A DNA stretch of 30,969 nt, taken from a virus. Shown here piece by piece: positions 9,301 through 16,209 of the stretch. The notes under the pieces were generated by a model. The model was not told where the DNA came from, ran no database searches, and worked only from the letters and a program-made list of their open reading frames with translations. Position 1 is the stretch's first letter. Each line of letters opens with the position of its first letter. The DNA lies in IMG/VR virus record IMGVR_UViG_3300017788_000107, positions 1 to 30,969 of that record; one strand, 5' to 3'. Made by a program: the position numbers and the translations under genes.

Positions 9301-9606
9301 GTACGTCGTTTGTTGATCAATTTGAAGAAGTTTATCGCAAGTTCTTCACGTTTCTTGGTCTTTGAACAAAACGTAGCATCAACACGTAACCGTTTCTTGG
9401 GTATTGTAAATCCTTACCTTGAACAGGTTCAACAACGTAGTGGTTTGTACGCCTTCCAAGTGAAGATGGACGAAACTAACAACACTCCTGACTTGATTGA
9501 TAGAAATATCCTGTATGGACAAATTTATCTACAACCAACCAAGACTGCTGAATTCATCGTGCTTGATTTCAACATCTTGCCAACGGGTGCATCGTTTAGT
9601 GCTTAA
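6304..9606 (+). CDS. Contractile tail sheath protein (T4 gp18-like)
   Basis: 1100 residues. The N-terminus has the sheath signature SPGVFSRENDLS (about 16-27). The C-terminal ~150 residues have the conserved sheath fold: NPIAAFPGQGICVWGQKTL, then RINVRRLLINLKKFI, FVFEQN-like FLVFEQNVASTRNRF, and a final beta strand FIVLDFNILP. Subunits form the outer contractile cylinder around the tail tube. The protein is much longer than T4 gp18 (659 residues); the extra length lies in the middle, about 100-850, where inserted surface domains are expected. It has its own late promoter upstream and a strong terminator directly downstream, so it may be made as a separate abundant transcript. The ATG is preceded by AAGGA at suitable spacing. 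Confidence 0.95.
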   Translation: MPITEGGTFTPHDNIVSPGVFSRENDLSGLAQGVADIGGAVVAPFPKGPGFAPTIVTSVAELEEKFGVADGVYYGPYTAKEYLKEQGLVTVCRVGALTGYKQDNPFVIYAIPGYYDRETESGSFTALETSDSSYLALDPNDVTVNVQYVSSSGVETLTLTGSLYANFETCSFSQYDPPGTTGNKTYTTRYIGDVHLDFGSSEFVISSSLQGDNTLSAETKLLRALAEQDGEFSGSLASGTLVKLSDDFPVSGLAVDVILENIEFKKYRPAGSCGVQIQITCDITGSFGKFTTFNATDISGGDPCAPAATRESVVLAVLANTQNATIQSDANNKLAQLVYGFEGSVLSKKVATSGLYSGSVDPTAQDYVLDLRYNINGSSGSYGIYEFSLDPASSNYITNVFGSIATAGDPTKQVAGQKIEAAYLYNIFQDTIARIVQEATDPSDGWLIVGSEAPYTPSVGANKLTFYGNPMKLTDDYGYAPTTGDSDFSLKWATTPWVNSQKVAPFQGSTDLTATPQRFPLFRVHTLSDGTNTNTSYKVEISDVKLAGTVPGSDYGSFTLSVRKFSDTDKSPKYLERFQNLNLDPDSSNFIARRIGDRYNYIAYSGKIIEFGTYNNLSKYIRIEMTENNYPDSAVPYGFDALATPMGGNLGGYLPPVQYSRASTYTTAPGKYSSGIVFGEPPVGADDDLLALYPTSSVDTYSVHRDNLQYFAPLPAYEGFTSIGNNVVFDLEEGDAYNPTGSKHPDVQNDSGGVPSTYEAAYESTRVKMRKFIFGFQGGFDGQSPAIPINVGSDIIPGNTQGLNCTNITSPGSVAYRQCIGALGNADEFDINMIVTPGIFYQHHSYVAQLVIDTVEARGDCFYIMDNVVFPKSNQSTGLIDAAVNIAANIDSSYVATYYPWIKILDTNLNKIVSVPPSVILPAVYAANDKASAEWFAPAGLNRGGITQAVQVLDRTTHAERDTLYEGRVNPIAAFPGQGICVWGQKTLQVAPSALDRINVRRLLINLKKFIASSSRFLVFEQNVASTRNRFLGIVNPYLEQVQQRSGLYAFQVKMDETNNTPDLIDRNILYGQIYLQPTKTAEFIVLDFNILPTGASFSA

Positions 9607-9625
9607 TTGAACTAATACAACAATC

Positions 9626-9655
9626 AAACCTGCCTTTCACAAGGCAGGTTTTTTT
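9626..9655 (+). terminator. Rho-independent terminator after tail sheath
   Basis: Ten-base-pair stem AACCTGCCTT (9627-9636) / AAGGCAGGTT (9641-9650), loop TCAC, then a continuing T-run to 9655. It starts 20 bp after the sheath stop codon. Confidence 0.93.
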
Positions 9656-9666
9656 ATTTTAAAAAC

Positions 9667-9695
9667 TTGACATTTTTATTGTTTTGTGATATTTA
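9667..9695 (+). promoter_or_regulatory. Candidate sigma70-like promoter before endonuclease gene
   Basis: TTGACA (9667-9672), 17-bp spacer, then TATTTA (9690-9695, three of six matches to TATAAT). Initiation would fall near 9702, just before the GAGGAG ribosome binding site. The -35 is perfect but the -10 is weak. The region lies between the sheath terminator and the endonuclease, so a private promoter is sensible. Confidence 0.4.
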
Positions 9696-9717
9696 TCAAT
9701 CAGATGAGGAGTATTGT

Positions 9718-11220
9718 ATGACTGAAAGAGGTAAAAAAATTAGAGATGCGTTTTTTAAAAAGTATGGAGTTTATCATCCGTCACAACTTCCTGAAGTTAA
9801 AGCTAAAATTAAAGAGAAGCGTGCAAATGGTTCATATGACAATATGGTGGATAATATGAAAAAGACGCTCCAGAGTAAATACGGCAGTGAAAGTTATAAT
9901 AACATTGAAAAAAGTAAAAGAACTAAGTTAGAAAAGTACGGTGACGAAAACTATAACAATAGAGAAAAAATGGTTGAAACTAACCTTTCAAAATACGGAA
10001 TGAAAGTTTCACCAAATACTTTGAAGTGCACCAAAGAAAGATCTGCATTTGGCTCAATTGGTTTCAAATCAAAAAAATTCAAAAATTTTCTTGATGTTAA
10101 TGGTGTAAAAAATGTTTCTCAATTGAAAGATGTTAAAAAAAGTCTTCGTGATAAAAAAATACATCAAATGTTGACGAGTATTTTTGATGGTTCTCGTCTT
10201 GCTGGTGTTGTGACGCCGTTATTTAACAAAGAAGAATATACAGGCAGTGAATATGATAAACTGTATAAGTTTAAATGTTGTACGTGCGGTTCTGAGTTTT
10301 GTGATAATTTATATTCTGGCAATATACCACGTTGTTTGACTTGTTATCCGCATAATAAATTTAAATCTTCAATTGAAACTGAGATATTGGAGTTTTTTAC
10401 TTCACATAACATTGAAGTTAAACAACATGATCGAACAATTTTAGATGGATATGAGGTTGATTTGTATATTCCGTCTTTAAGTTTAGCAATTGAATGTGAT
10501 GGTGTTTACTGGCACAGTGAAATTGCAGGCGGTAAAAATAAAAAATATCATTTAGATAAAACACAGCGTTGCTCTCAAAAAAACATACAATTGTTGCATA
10601 TATGGGACTGGGAATGGAGATGCAAAACCAATATTGTGAAAAGTATTTTTCTGAGTAAAATTGGTAAATCCAGAAAAATTTATGCTCGAAATTGTTCGAT
10701 TGCAACCATTTCAGATTTCGATAAATCTTCTTTTCTTATTGATAATCACATACAAGGAGACGATAAATCATCGATAAAAATTGGGTTGTTTCATGAAAAC
10801 AAATTGGTTTCTGTTATGACGTTCGTCAAATCAAGATACGATAAAAAATATGAGTTTGAACTTTCAAGATTTTGTACTTTAACCGGAACAAACATAATTG
10901 GAGGAGCATCAAAGATGTTTAAGTTTTTTATCAAAAACTATAATGCAAAATCTGTAGTCACATACAGCGATAAACGTTTGTTTTCTGGAAATGTTTATAA
11001 CAATATTGGCATGACACAATTAACTGATACACCTCCGGGTTATCACTATTTTCATAAAAACAATGGAACTCCATTGAACCGCATTCATTTTCAAAAACAC
11101 AAACTTTCAAAATGTTTATCAATTTTTGATCCAAATTTAAGCGAATGGCATAACATGCAAGCTAATGGATATGATAGAATTTGGGACTGTGGGCACTTTA
11201 AATTTGAATATATTAGATAA
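9718..11220 (+). CDS. Vsr-like (EDxHD-type) free-standing homing endonuclease, copy 1
   Basis: 500 residues from the ATG at 9718, chosen because a strong SD (GAGGAG, 6-nt spacing) precedes it. The N-terminal ~95 residues hold four spaced KYG units (KYGVYHPS, KYGSESYN, KYGDENYN, KYGMKVSP), a repeated motif typical of phage endonuclease DNA-binding regions. Paired cysteines at about 187/190 and 206/209 suggest a zinc ribbon. The nuclease core follows at about 220-300: EVDLYIP, AIECDGVYWHSE and LLHIWDWEW, as in Vsr-like homing endonucleases such as I-Bth0305I. Residues about 320-500 form a C-terminal domain ending GYDRIWDCGHFKFEYIR. The gene sits between sheath and tube genes, normally adjacent in T4-like phages. 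It is a paralogue of the minus-strand gene ending at 12711. Nuclease call is strong; its target site is unknown. Confidence 0.85.
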   Translation: MTERGKKIRDAFFKKYGVYHPSQLPEVKAKIKEKRANGSYDNMVDNMKKTLQSKYGSESYNNIEKSKRTKLEKYGDENYNNREKMVETNLSKYGMKVSPNTLKCTKERSAFGSIGFKSKKFKNFLDVNGVKNVSQLKDVKKSLRDKKIHQMLTSIFDGSRLAGVVTPLFNKEEYTGSEYDKLYKFKCCTCGSEFCDNLYSGNIPRCLTCYPHNKFKSSIETEILEFFTSHNIEVKQHDRTILDGYEVDLYIPSLSLAIECDGVYWHSEIAGGKNKKYHLDKTQRCSQKNIQLLHIWDWEWRCKTNIVKSIFLSKIGKSRKIYARNCSIATISDFDKSSFLIDNHIQGDDKSSIKIGLFHENKLVSVMTFVKSRYDKKYEFELSRFCTLTGTNIIGGASKMFKFFIKNYNAKSVVTYSDKRLFSGNVYNNIGMTQLTDTPPGYHYFHKNNGTPLNRIHFQKHKLSKCLSIFDPNLSEWHNMQANGYDRIWDCGHFKFEYIR

Positions 11221-11398
11221 TAACAGCAAAGCAATTGATGCGCTTGATGAAAAACAAACAAAAAGTAATATAAATAAAATAAAAATAAGATATTAATAAT
11301 ACAGAGAAACAGCTTGATGAACTTGATGCGCTTATTTGCTTATAGTTTTTTTATTGTTTTGTCAAGTTATTATCGAAATTTTTAGATATTTATATTGT
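11221..11398. other. Intergenic region with possible decayed coding remnant
   Basis: 178 bp. A short open stretch at 11222-11295 reads as a heptad-like peptide containing AIDALDEKQ, and a second at about 11310-11343 reads QLDELDALICL. Both contain TTGATGCGCTT (11235-11245 and 11323-11333). They look like two degraded copies of a coiled-coil coding repeat, without a start codon. The region also contains TATAAATA (11269) and its reverse complement TATTTATA (11387-11394). Confidence 0.4.
11269..11276 (+). promoter_or_regulatory. T4-type late promoter octamer before HAD nucleotidase
   Basis: Exact TATAAATA, 123 bp upstream of the next start codon. The surrounding DNA is very AT-rich, so a chance match is possible. 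It is placed to drive the nucleotidase and nucleotidyltransferase genes. Confidence 0.45.
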
Positions 11399-12019
11399 AT
11401 GATTTTATTGAAACAAGCGCTTTCTGAGGTTTTTGATCACAATTTGTTGGAAACTGATATTACGCACAAACGAACTATCTATTGTGATATGGATGGTGTG
11501 CTTGTAGATTTTGATACGGGGTTTTTAGAAATATCAGGCGGTAAATCAGCTGAATATTTTGATCAAATAGGCAAAAGCCAAGAAATATGGAGGTTGATTG
11601 CAAGTCAACCAAACCAAGGCATTGATTGGTGGGCAAATTTGCCAAGAACATCAGATGGACCAACATTATGGAAATATTTAACAACTCACTATAATATTGT
11701 TAATATATTGAGTAGTACCGGTTCTAGAAAATCAAAAAGCAACAGTGCTGAGATTGGTAAAAGAACATGGTTACGAACCAATTTAACGCCAACACCCAAC
11801 GATAAAAACATATTTTTGGTTGATAGTTCAGAAGCAAAACAAAAATATGCAAATAATACCGACGATATTTTAATCGATGATTTGCCAGCAAATATTCAGC
11901 AATGGAGAGCTGCTGGCGGCATAGGAATATTACATGTTAGTGCACAAAACACAATCAACCAACTCAAAAGACTACAACCAACACAAGAAAGTTACGGATA
12001 CAGTTGGTCGAATGTATAA
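11399..12019 (+). CDS. HAD-superfamily 5'(3')-deoxyribonucleotidase-like phosphatase
   Basis: 206 residues from the ATG at 11399; an upstream in-frame TTG gives a longer, implausible N-terminus. HAD motif I is YCDMDGVLVDF, with the nucleophile and general acid at D30 and D32. Motif II is probably the Ser/Thr in ILSSTGS. The acidic motif IV is DDILIDDLPANIQQW near residue 158. The DMDGVLVDF form with a short cap and the DDLPANI ending match phage and bacterial 5'-nucleotidase-like enzymes that dephosphorylate (deoxy)nucleoside monophosphates. The N-terminus MILLKQALSEVFD resembles T4 capsid-targeting leaders (see findings). No SD is visible. The stop is 5 bp before the nucleotidyltransferase start, so the two are probably co-transcribed. 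The substrate is not certain. Confidence 0.75.
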   Translation: MILLKQALSEVFDHNLLETDITHKRTIYCDMDGVLVDFDTGFLEISGGKSAEYFDQIGKSQEIWRLIASQPNQGIDWWANLPRTSDGPTLWKYLTTHYNIVNILSSTGSRKSKSNSAEIGKRTWLRTNLTPTPNDKNIFLVDSSEAKQKYANNTDDILIDDLPANIQQWRAAGGIGILHVSAQNTINQLKRLQPTQESYGYSWSNV

Positions 12020-12024
12020 AAAAT

Positions 12025-12708
12025 ATGATTACAAGAATATACAATGAAACATTGAATCCCGCACTTTGGGATTTAAATTCAAACACATTGAAACCAGAAG
12101 TGCGTGAAAAATTGTTGCAAATAGCTCAAGAATTTTATGAGGAAACAGATCTTAAAGCACCAATTGAAGACATTTATGTGTTGGGTAGTGCTGCCAATTA
12201 TAATTGGAATTCAGTAAGTGATATTGATTTGCATGTGGTAGTTCAAATGAAGTTGATCAATGCTGATGTTGAAATTGCAAAACAATTGGCGGATCAATTA
12301 AAAATAAACTGGAATCAAAATCACAATGTAACAATAAAAACTCACAGAGTTGAATTGTATATTCAAGATGTTAATCACCCAACACGTGCACTAGCAATAT
12401 ACAGTGTTTTGAACAACAAATGGGTCAAAACTCCACAAAAATTGAATTTAAACCTTGATAAACAAGCAATTCAGAACAAATATACTGACATGTTTAATCA
12501 AATTAAAGCTGCAATACAATCCAACAATTTGGATCGTTTGAAGCGGGTATTAAAAGCCTTGTATGACATGAGAGAATCTGGTCTTAGCAAAGGTGGTGAG
12601 TTTAGTACAGAAAATATTGTATTCAAACTGCTTCGTACTCGTAATCACGTGGACAATTTGAAAAAAGCAGTTAATAAAGTTTACGATGCGCAAAACTCAT
12701 TAAAATAA
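12025..12708 (+). CDS. Nucleotidyltransferase (polymerase-beta-like fold)
   Basis: 227 residues from the ATG at 12025. The catalytic signature is VLGSAANYNWNSVSDIDLHV: G54-S55, ten residues, then D66-x-D68, the hG[GS]...D-x-D motif of minimal nucleotidyltransferases. A third acidic residue may be in RVELYIQD near 110. The C-terminal part contains GLSKGGEFSTENIVFKLLR, seen in nucleotidyltransferase-like proteins of large myoviruses. Such enzymes transfer NMP to a protein, RNA or small molecule; the target here is unknown. It lies directly after the HAD phosphatase and ends two bases from the convergent endonuclease stop. MNT-type antitoxins have this fold, but no HEPN partner is present. No SD is visible; AAAAAAT precedes the start. 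Confidence 0.75.
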   Translation: MITRIYNETLNPALWDLNSNTLKPEVREKLLQIAQEFYEETDLKAPIEDIYVLGSAANYNWNSVSDIDLHVVVQMKLINADVEIAKQLADQLKINWNQNHNVTIKTHRVELYIQDVNHPTRALAIYSVLNNKWVKTPQKLNLNLDKQAIQNKYTDMFNQIKAAIQSNNLDRLKRVLKALYDMRESGLSKGGEFSTENIVFKLLRTRNHVDNLKKAVNKVYDAQNSLK

Positions 12709-12710
12709 TA

Positions 12711-14279
12711 TTATGTTATAAAGCGCCATTTTCCGTTGCCACAGTCCCAAATACGATCATAACCATTGTTTTTCATATTTTGCCATTCTGTTATATTTTC
12801 GTCATAGGTTGGCAAAATAGTTTTCAACTTATGCTTTTGAAATCCCATACGATTTTTTAATGAACCGTAAGAATCAAAAATATACCAGTAATTTGGGCTT
12901 GTGCATTCAACAAATGCAAAGCCCAACTTAGAATATATCTTACCGGAAAAATATCGTTTATCGTTATAAGAAACAATACTTTTAGGATGATAATTTTTAA
13001 TAAAATAACTGAACATTTTTGAAGCTCCGCCTATGATAGAATGATTCAACTTGTTACAATAGCGGACCATTTCCCATTGATATTTTTTATCAAATCTAGA
13101 TTTTCCAAATGTCATCAAAGAAATTAGATCGTTGTTATAAAACAAGCCAATTTTTATAGAACTACTTGACATTCCTTGCATATGATTGTTAACAAGAAAA
13201 TTTTCAATTGTTTTATTGCATGTTATTAGTTTGAGTTCACATTGACGTGCATATACTTTAATACCGTTGACACCAAGTGTATTTTTCAAAACAGACTTTA
13301 CAATTTCTTGTTTTTGATACCATTCATTTTCAAAAATATGAATCAATGAAATATTCTTTGATTCACAGTTCACTGTTTTGTTATAATGATAAACTTTGTT
13401 TTTTGCTCCCATTATTTCACTGTGCCAATACAAACCGTTACATTCAATAGCAAGATTTGCTGAAGGTATATAAATGTCCAGTTCTTTAGGTTTCAAAACA
13501 GTTTTATTGTTTGTTTCGACCAAAACGTTTTCACCAACCAACGATTTAACATAATCATATATTTCTTTTTGAAAATATGACATGTTTTGTTTATCACAAT
13601 TTACGCAACGCAATGGATTGCCATTGTTTAGATTGTAAGAATCTACATTATTACAGCGTTTACATTTGAATTTATATTTTACAATTGACAAATCCTTTAA
13701 TACTCCAAAATAATTGTCGGGTTTAAACATTGGAATAAAATTAACAAATCTGTCATGTGACAATATTCTATCAAACATGGTTTTTACATGTTCCAATTTA
13801 AAGTTAGTTGACTGTGATGCATGTGATTTTCCGTATTTTGCCAAACATGTTTGTTTATATTGCACTTTATATTCGTCAGTTTTAACAAAATTATCTACAC
13901 CATATTTGTTTAAACATGTTTGTTTCATCTGCGATGTATTTCTGTAGTTTTCATCGCCATGACGACTTTTTGTTGTTTTTTTACCTTTTTCAACAAATTC
14001 TTCTTTTTGTAGAGCATGTTCAACGCCGTACTTTTCCATCATTGATTTTTTAAAGTTGTTGACCACCGATTGTGTTTTCATAGGATGATCAACACCGTAT
14101 TTTTCAAAAAAAGATTTGAGTTGTGAGTCTTTTGCCAACAATTTTACAGACGGTGAGTTTTGACTACATTTAACTGAACAAAACCGCTGATTTCGTTTTG
14201 CATACTTTACAGAAAACGTAACCGAACATTGTTCACACACGTTGTCAACCGCAATTGGATTTTTTCTTGGACGAGCCAT
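12711..14279 (-). CDS. Vsr-like (EDxHD-type) free-standing homing endonuclease, copy 2
   Basis: 522 residues, the only clear minus-strand gene. It opens with a zinc-finger-like element (C15, C18, C34, C38). KYG/RHG units follow at about 60-151 (KYGVDHPM, KYGVEHAL, RHGDENYR, KYGVDNFV, KYGKSHAS) and a second zinc ribbon (C206, C209, C225, C228). The nuclease core is ELDIYIP (266-272), AIECNGLYWHSE (277-288) and LIHIFENEW. The C-terminal domain (about 340-522) parallels copy 1, down to the ending GYDRIWDCGNGKWRFIT. The two proteins are clearly paralogous but diverged. The copies face each other and bracket the nucleotidase and nucleotidyltransferase genes. The orientation opposite to the late genes suggests its own promoter, and a candidate is seen upstream. 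Confidence 0.85.
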   Translation of the reverse strand: MARPRKNPIAVDNVCEQCSVTFSVKYAKRNQRFCSVKCSQNSPSVKLLAKDSQLKSFFEKYGVDHPMKTQSVVNNFKKSMMEKYGVEHALQKEEFVEKGKKTTKSRHGDENYRNTSQMKQTCLNKYGVDNFVKTDEYKVQYKQTCLAKYGKSHASQSTNFKLEHVKTMFDRILSHDRFVNFIPMFKPDNYFGVLKDLSIVKYKFKCKRCNNVDSYNLNNGNPLRCVNCDKQNMSYFQKEIYDYVKSLVGENVLVETNNKTVLKPKELDIYIPSANLAIECNGLYWHSEIMGAKNKVYHYNKTVNCESKNISLIHIFENEWYQKQEIVKSVLKNTLGVNGIKVYARQCELKLITCNKTIENFLVNNHMQGMSSSSIKIGLFYNNDLISLMTFGKSRFDKKYQWEMVRYCNKLNHSIIGGASKMFSYFIKNYHPKSIVSYNDKRYFSGKIYSKLGFAFVECTSPNYWYIFDSYGSLKNRMGFQKHKLKTILPTYDENITEWQNMKNNGYDRIWDCGNGKWRFIT

Positions 14280-14303
14280 AATTCTGATTTCTGGTTCAAA
14301 GAC

Positions 14304-14312
14304 AGTATACCA
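14304..14312 (-). promoter_or_regulatory. Candidate extended -10 promoter for the minus-strand endonuclease
   Basis: On the minus strand the sequence reads TGGTATACT, an extended -10 (TGnTATACT), 25 to 33 bp upstream of the endonuclease ATG. A good -35 at normal spacing is not obvious, which extended -10 promoters can tolerate. A second TATAAT lies further upstream (plus-strand 14321-14326). Confidence 0.35.
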
Positions 14313-14387
14313 GATTAAATATTATAAGAAATGCAAAATACATTTTTTATTTTTTTATATGTATTACCAACAACATAACTAAAATAT

Positions 14388-14879
14388 ATGGCAGACATAC
14401 TTACCCCAAACGAAATGTTCTACACTGTATTTGAACCAAAAGTTCAAAACAGATTTATCTTCTCAATCGACGGCATTCCCGCTTTCATTATTAAGAAGAC
14501 CGATAGACCAAAGCTCACACAAGAAAAGAGGACTATTGATTACATTAACGTACAACGTTACTACAAAGGTAAGAGCGTATGGAACGATATAACCGTTGAA
14601 CTTTACGACCCAATCGTACCAAGTGGTGCTCAGGCTGTAATGGAATGGGTACGTTTGCACCACGAAAGCGTAACTGGCCGTGACGGTTATCTTGACTTTT
14701 ATAAGAAAGACGTAACCATCAACGTACTTGGACCCGTGGGTGACAAGGTAGAAGAATGGCAGTTGAGAGGCGCATTTATCAGCAATGCTGAATTCGGTAG
14801 TTTGGATTGGGGAAACGGCGGTGATTCTCTCAACATTACCATGACGCTTGTGTACGATTACGCTGTGCTTCAATATTAA
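14388..14879 (+). CDS. Tail tube protein (T4 gp19-like)
   Basis: 163 residues, the same length as T4 gp19. The N-terminus runs from MADILTPNEMFYTVFEPKVQNRFIFSIDGIP into PAFIIKKTDRP. The rest alternates short strands: YKGKSVWNDITVELYDP, a helix with AVMEWVRLHHE, and the strand LNITMTLVYDYAVL at the end. This is the tube-protein fold shared with Hcp and phage lambda gpV. Monomers form stacked hexameric rings inside the sheath. The start has no SD; ACTAAAATAT lies before the ATG. The sheath gene is normally adjacent, but here about 4.8 kb separates them. A strong hairpin terminator lies about 60 bp after the stop. Confidence 0.95.
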   Translation: MADILTPNEMFYTVFEPKVQNRFIFSIDGIPAFIIKKTDRPKLTQEKRTIDYINVQRYYKGKSVWNDITVELYDPIVPSGAQAVMEWVRLHHESVTGRDGYLDFYKKDVTINVLGPVGDKVEEWQLRGAFISNAEFGSLDWGNGGDSLNITMTLVYDYAVLQY

Positions 14880-14937
14880 CATCATCATATGATTACGCAA
14901 GTAGGGCGTTATCGAACAATAAACTTAAAGGGTTTGA

Positions 14938-14970
14938 AAATCTCCCAACTACTTATGTTGGGAGATTTTT
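14938..14970 (+). terminator. Tail-tube terminator that also contains the SD of the HNH gene
   Basis: Perfect 12-bp stem AAATCTCCCAAC (14938-14949) / GTTGGGAGATTT (14957-14968), a 7-nt loop, and a T-run ending at 14970. The start codon of the next gene is at 14971. The only SD-like sequence for that start, GGGAG, is inside the 3' arm, so folding should hide it. Confidence 0.88.
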
Positions 14971-15765
14971 ATGTATACATGCATTCGTTGTAAAATGGAA
15001 TTTAAATCGTATGATGCTTTACGTCGTCATGTTGGAAGAATTCATAAAGTTGCGTCTGTTGATTTTTACGTAGAGAATAATTTAAATGGACAATGGCCAG
15101 AATGTAAATGTGGGTGTAAACAACGAGTTAAATGGTCACATGGTAAAAAAGGATTTGTAGATTATTGTCAAGGACATCAATCCAGAGTAAATAATAACTG
15201 GGGACATAATAAAAACGCACAGTTGAAATCAGCTGAGACTCGTAGACAACAATATCAATCGGGTGATAGAAAGGTGTGGAATGACGGACAAACCAAAGAT
15301 ACAGATGATAGAGTAAAAAAGTATGGACGTATCATATCTGAACGTTTTTCTATAGGTCGAAAAATTGAATATTCTCAAAGGATGACTAATAATAGGTTAA
15401 ATGGAATAATTCCTACACTAACAAAGTCTGAACACCCTCAATGGAAAGGTGGAATCTCTGAAATTAACGTGTTAGCCAGATCTTCCACTAAATTATATAA
15501 AGAGTGGAAATATCCTATTTTAATTCGTGATGGGTTCAAGTGTACTAAATGTTGTAGCACCGAACAATTACATGTACATCACGATGACGAAACAATGAGT
15601 AATATCGTTAAAAAACATGTTTTGATAGATGTAGATGTAATAGATTTTGAGTTAAAAAAGACAATAACAGAAAAAATTGTAGAATATCATATAACTAATA
15701 ATGTATCTGGAATTACATTATGTTTAAAGTGTCATGGCGAACTACACCCATCTTTAAATTTCTAA
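14971..15765 (+). CDS. HNH homing endonuclease with N-terminal C2H2 zinc finger
   Basis: 264 residues. The N-terminus is a C2H2 finger: C4-x2-C7, 12 residues, H20-x4-H25. A second Cys-rich patch (PECKCGCKQRV) follows at about 48-58. The middle is basic and contains SEHPQWKGG, typical of phage HNH homing enzymes. The C-terminal nuclease is FKCTKC, then QLHVHHDDE, then ITLCLKCHGELH, giving two zinc-ligand CxxC pairs and the catalytic HH of the beta-beta-alpha-metal fold. It lies between the tail tube gene and a small coiled-coil gene, and it reads out of the tail-tube terminator. Translation probably depends on melting that hairpin. It is likely mobile; the cleavage target is probably in or near the tail-tube gene of related phages. 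Confidence 0.85.
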   Translation: MYTCIRCKMEFKSYDALRRHVGRIHKVASVDFYVENNLNGQWPECKCGCKQRVKWSHGKKGFVDYCQGHQSRVNNNWGHNKNAQLKSAETRRQQYQSGDRKVWNDGQTKDTDDRVKKYGRIISERFSIGRKIEYSQRMTNNRLNGIIPTLTKSEHPQWKGGISEINVLARSSTKLYKEWKYPILIRDGFKCTKCCSTEQLHVHHDDETMSNIVKKHVLIDVDVIDFELKKTITEKIVEYHITNNVSGITLCLKCHGELHPSLNF

Positions 15766-15782
15766 TGAGAATTAACTCATTA
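15763..15782. repeat. Short inverted repeat at the end of the HNH gene
   Basis: TAATGAG (15763-15769) and CTCATTA (15776-15782), perfect arms around AATTAA, beginning with the HNH stop codon. No T-run follows. It may mark the boundary of the inserted gene or a weak hairpin. Confidence 0.5.
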
Positions 15783-15798
15783 CACTATTTATTAACAA

Positions 15799-16152
15799 AT
15801 GAAAATCACCAAGGCTGAACTAAAATCACTTATCAACGAAGTATTGATGGAAGTTGTTGACTCTGATAAATTTACAAAAGCGTTGGAAACGTTGAATAAA
15901 AAAGCACATGGTCAAAATGTCGCTCTTCAACAAACAAGAGTTGCTATTGCAAAAGTAAAAGAACAACAAGCACAAGATCGTACACAACGAGCGTCAGATG
16001 CGGTGGATGCCGCAGAAGGACGAGGAAACAATAGTGGCAATGAACAAGATGCATTGAATAATGCAAAAAAAGCAGAGAAAAGTGCTGAAGATAATGTAAC
16101 TGCTGCGGAGAACAATTTGAAAGCTGCTCAAAAAGGTGGATCAGGAACTTAA
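15799..16152 (+). CDS. Small charged coiled-coil protein with LKSLINE-type N-terminus
   Basis: 117 residues, family not recognised. The N-terminus is MKITKAELKSLINEVLMEV, an amphipathic helix. From about residue 25 the protein is a low-complexity helix rich in Ala, Lys, Glu and Gln (for example KKAEKSAEDNVTAAENNLKA), without cysteines or membrane segments, ending in GGSGT. It is likely to be an elongated coiled coil. The leader contains an I-N-E tripeptide that fits the L/I-x-E cleavage preference of T4 prohead protease, so an internal head or core protein is possible but unproven. It sits between HNH and gp26-like genes. No SD is visible; TATTTATTAACAA precedes the ATG. Confidence 0.6.
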   Translation: MKITKAELKSLINEVLMEVVDSDKFTKALETLNKKAHGQNVALQQTRVAIAKVKEQQAQDRTQRASDAVDAAEGRGNNSGNEQDALNNAKKAEKSAEDNVTAAENNLKAAQKGGSGT

Positions 16153-16209
16153 TTAAAATAACCAAAAAATTTAAAGACGGTATATATATTGTTATACTAA
16201 AAAGTTATT

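Noticed and set aside
9667-9717. Longer endonuclease reading from TTG at 9667
   Set aside because: That TTG is the -35 of a likely promoter, and a strong SD sits before the ATG at 9718.
11399-12708. Toxin-antitoxin pair of the MNT-HEPN type
   Set aside because: The nucleotidyltransferase partner is a HAD phosphatase with its catalytic Asp residues, not a HEPN protein.
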